From NCBI GenBank assembly GCA_042663485.1, contig JBHTAF010000006.1: a DNA stretch of 64,000 nucleotides, one strand, 5' to 3'. The stretch comes from Natronosalvus sp042663485 (GTDB lineage: Archaea; Halobacteriota; Halobacteria; Halobacteriales; Natrialbaceae). Below, in pieces: positions 61,932 to 64,000 of the stretch (position 1 is its first letter; every line of letters begins with the position of its first letter). The translations under genes were made by a program, and so were the position numbers. Under the pieces are notes generated by a model. The model saw only the letters and a program-made list of their open reading frames with translations, did not search any database and was not told the origin of the DNA.

Positions 61932-62024
61932 TGCAACATTCGCGCTGTGTATGCAGCACCAACTCAGCAGACTATCGTTTTTCTGGCAGCTTGAGGCTGC
62001 TGCATACAGAGAGTGGATACAGCA
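61932..62024. repeat. covarying intergenic element, copy 5
   Basis: Left arm CTGTGTATGCAGCA (61944-61957) pairs with TGCTGCATACAGAG (61998-62011) across 40 bp with one mismatch, the best inverted repeat of the set. Located about 130 bp upstream of the Lrp/AsnC gene. Confidence 0.65.
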
Positions 62025-62154
62025 AGCTGGCTTTGTCTGTTGTGGACATCCTCTGTTGAATCAGCCGGTCAATAGACCTGCGGAGTTAGCGGACAGACTG
62101 CTTCAATCTGAAGGGCCCGTGCGGACTTTCAGTCGCGCCGTCCAAGGACACCGT

Positions 62155-62676
62155 ATGGACGACAACCCACTCGACGACGTGGACCGGAGCATCCTGCACC
62201 AACTCCAGCTCAACGCCCGCCAGACCGATACGGAGATCGCCGAGAAGGTGGATGTGACCTCCACGACGGTCCGGAATCGCCTCGACAAACTCGAAGGTAC
62301 GGGCGTGATCCGAGGCTACCACCCCGAGATCAACTACGAGGAAGCGGGCTACCCCCTCCACGTCATGTTCGTTTGCACGGTCAATCCGAATGAGCTGGAA
62401 TCGATGGCCGAACAGATCCTCGACGTTCGTGGTGTGGTGACCACCCGCGATTTGCTTGGGGGCGAACGGAATGTCCACATCGAGGTCGTCGCCGGCACGG
62501 TTAGGGAGATCGAAGAGATCCGCAACGAACTGGTGGGCTTGGGCATGACGATCAACAGCTCCGAAATTATCTCCGAGACACAGGTCCAGTCATGGGACCA
62601 CTTCTATCCACGGACCGGCCCCGACGCGGATCAGGACAACGACACCGACGACGGGTCAGTCACCGATCAAGGATAG
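62155..62676 (+). CDS. Lrp/AsnC-family transcriptional regulator
   Basis: A 173-residue regulator. VDRSILHQLQLNARQTDTEI and VTSTTVRNRLDKLEGTGVI form the HTH; YHPEINYEEAGYPLHVMFVC leads into the ligand-binding RAM domain. The frame is open back to 61951, but the extra 68 residues would be translated from the repeat element, so the ATG at 62155 (MDDNPLDDVD) is chosen. Effector likely an amino acid or related molecule. Confidence 0.88.
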   Translation: MDDNPLDDVDRSILHQLQLNARQTDTEIAEKVDVTSTTVRNRLDKLEGTGVIRGYHPEINYEEAGYPLHVMFVCTVNPNELESMAEQILDVRGVVTTRDLLGGERNVHIEVVAGTVREIEEIRNELVGLGMTINSSEIISETQVQSWDHFYPRTGPDADQDNDTDDGSVTDQG

Positions 62677-62839
62677 TCGGGGAACCGCTTGAAATTTTCA
62701 AATCTATCCTGCTTCTATAGGCCCTCGATCCATACTCGGGTTTCAATATATCCACCGATAATCGGCTTAGGTTGGATTTTACAAATGTAACAATTATCTG
62801 GGTGACAGACCTTATCCGTTAGCACGTCCTTGCCACGGT

Positions 62840-63190
62840 ATGGACGAATCAACCGAGGCGGTAACCAATACGTTCAGCATATTGGCAGATTCCGTTCGCC
62901 GGTACGTCCTGTACTACCTCGACGAGCAGGAGACTCCAGTCTCATTCGACCGCCTCGCCACTCGGGTTGCCGCTTGGCACACCGACAGCGACCCGGACAC
63001 CGTCGACGACGCCACCCTCTCCGAGATACGCACGGCCCTGTATCATGTACACCTACCCAAACTCACCGAGGCAGGCTATATCGAGTGGGATGCGGACACC
63101 CACACGATTCGGCGGGGACCCAACTTCGACGAGAACGCGCCGTTACTTCAGTTGGTGGCAGACCACGAAAACGAACTGGCCGCGGTGTAG
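62840..63190 (+). CDS. DUF7344-type winged-helix protein
   Basis: A 116-residue protein with NTFSILADSVRRYVLYYLDE, TLSEIRTALYHVHLPKLTEAG and YIEWDADTHTIRRG, the DUF7344 layout. It is followed after 10 bp by a zinc-ribbon protein and then by a TrmB gene, so it probably leads a small regulatory operon. Confidence 0.8.
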   Translation: MDESTEAVTNTFSILADSVRRYVLYYLDEQETPVSFDRLATRVAAWHTDSDPDTVDDATLSEIRTALYHVHLPKLTEAGYIEWDADTHTIRRGPNFDENAPLLQLVADHENELAAV

Positions 63191-63200
63191 CCATAACCCA

Positions 63201-63431
63201 ATGAGCCGGCGTCTCCGCACGTTGCTCTCCCGACTCGGTGGGCGCACACAGGCCGAGTCACTGGCCTCTCGTCACGATTCCGAGAATAAGGCCACGTCGG
63301 CTCTGTATTCGTGCCCTGCCTGTGAGACGACGTACATCAGCGAGGAGATGGCTGCCTGCTCGAAGTGTGGAGAGTCAGTCACCCAAATCCCGACCGAGCG
63401 TGAATTAGCCCGCTCAACCAGTCGGACATGA
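63201..63431 (+). CDS. small zinc-ribbon protein
   Basis: A 76-residue protein whose C-terminal half has CPACETTYISEEMAACSKCG, a compact zinc ribbon with 13 residues between the pairs; the N-terminus is basic (MSRRLRTLLSRLGG). It sits between DUF7344 and TrmB genes and ends 12 bp before the latter. Confidence 0.6.
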   Translation: MSRRLRTLLSRLGGRTQAESLASRHDSENKATSALYSCPACETTYISEEMAACSKCGESVTQIPTERELARSTSRT

Positions 63432-63443
63432 CAGGACCACCTA

Positions 63444-64000
63444 ATGACATCTCAGCAACGTAAAGCCGAGGCGGTGAGTCTGTTACAGGACCTCGGGCTG
63501 AAGGAGTACGAGGCGCGGAGTTTCCTGGCATTGACCCAACTCTCGACGGGGACCGCCAAGGAAATCAGCGCGATCTCAGAGGTACCTCGGACCCGGGTGT
63601 ACGACGCTGTCCGAGTGCTGGAGTCAAAAGGGCTGGTCGAAGTGCAGCACTCGAACCCCCAGCAGTTTCGCGCGGTCAGCATCGAGGAGGCAACCGCGAT
63701 CTTGCGTCAGCAGTACGACGCGCGGATCGACACCCTTCAGTCACACCTCGAAGCGCTCGATCTTCAGCCGGAGAATGACGACAGTGACCGAATGCAGGAG
63801 GTATGGACGCTGTCCGGCCATGATGGCATCGAGGCCCGGACACACAATCTGCTGGCGGACGCCGAATCGGAGATCGTCCTGCTGGTCGTCGAGGAGGAAC
63901 TTCTGACGGAGGCGTTGTACGACCGGCTCCACGACGCAGTAGACCGCGGCGTCGACGTGATCATCGGTGGTGAGACGGACGCGATCATCGCCAAGCTCGG
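63444..64000 (+). CDS. TrmB-family transcriptional regulator (3' end outside window)
   Basis: The frame is open to the last base. LLQDLGLKEYEARSFLAL and ISEVPRTRVYDAVRVLESKG form the TrmB winged helix; the phospholipase-D-like domain begins at about residue 115 (EVWTLSGHDGIEAR). It is a paralog of the complete regulator at 47947-48738, whose product is 263 residues, so 70-80 residues are missing here. Confidence 0.87.
   Translation, partial: MTSQQRKAEAVSLLQDLGLKEYEARSFLALTQLSTGTAKEISAISEVPRTRVYDAVRVLESKGLVEVQHSNPQQFRAVSIEEATAILRQQYDARIDTLQSHLEALDLQPENDDSDRMQEVWTLSGHDGIEARTHNLLADAESEIVLLVVEEELLTEALYDRLHDAVDRGVDVIIGGETDAIIAKL

Noticed and set aside
61951..62154. N-terminal extension of the Lrp/AsnC protein
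   Set aside because: The 68 extra residues derive from repeat copy 5 and have no similarity to the family; the ATG at 62155 fits better.

Overview
The window is haloarchaeal DNA. The encoded proteins are acidic and the coding regions GC-rich. Many genes have a TATA-like box about 26-30 bases before the start codon with no room for a leader. Lineage-typical families are present: HalOD1, DUF7344, bacterio-opsin-activator HTH, TrmB, Orc1/Cdc6 with G-tract origin boxes, and many tiny zinc-ribbon proteins. An Orc1/Cdc6 gene with origin repeats, a ParA gene beside a repeat array, an integrase and many gene fragments suggest a megaplasmid or secondary replicon, or an integrated copy of one. No tRNA, rRNA, CRISPR array or intact transposase was seen.

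1-27 kb is a catabolic island. It holds a branched-chain-amino-acid-type ABC importer split in two (livG, livF and binding protein at 3.3-6.2 kb; livH and livM at 19.8-21.7 kb) and two FAD-dependent phytoene-desaturase-like oxidoreductases. Other enzymes are a zinc alcohol dehydrogenase, a class II aldolase, a gentisate-dioxygenase-like double cupin, a HyuA-HyuB-acetone-carboxylase-gamma operon, a ferredoxin plus nitroreductase pair, a two-domain nitroreductase fusion, a cobalt-type nitrile hydratase operon with an isochorismatase-fold amidohydrolase, a class III CoA-transferase with a DRE-TIM synthase/lyase, an M24 'pita-bread' protein that has lost most metal ligands (plus a decayed second copy), and an aldo/keto reductase. 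Together they suggest uptake and breakdown of a nitrogen-containing, possibly cyclic or aromatic, compound. The substrate cannot be read from the sequence.

27-40.8 kb is the replicon-maintenance region. ParA and a small partner lie next to about 640 bp of 8-bp-periodic GANTCA repeats, followed by a tyrosine recombinase. A complete ECF-type transporter and an S-adenosylhomocysteine hydrolase come next. Then follow a decayed copy of the ParA partner's 3' end and an Orc1/Cdc6 gene with five origin-recognition-box-like repeats. About 1.8 kb of gene-poor DNA closes the region.

40.8-64 kb is a signalling and regulation region with much decay: three sensor histidine kinases, three HalOD1 proteins, two DUF7344 proteins, two TrmB regulators, PadR, Lrp/AsnC and bacterio-opsin-activator-type regulators, several tiny zinc-ribbon proteins, a CorC/HlyC-type membrane protein, an SPW-repeat protein and an aspartoacylase-family enzyme. 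Frameshifted or chimeric genes (DUF2270, DUF1643, an HTH-10/SPW chimera with an inverted remnant) and two families of diverged intergenic repeats lie between them. One repeat family has inverted-repeat arms that change in a compensatory way between copies. I did not find one clearly new defence or mobile system. The strongest candidates for new biology are the catabolic island, the octamer array beside parA and the covarying intergenic element.
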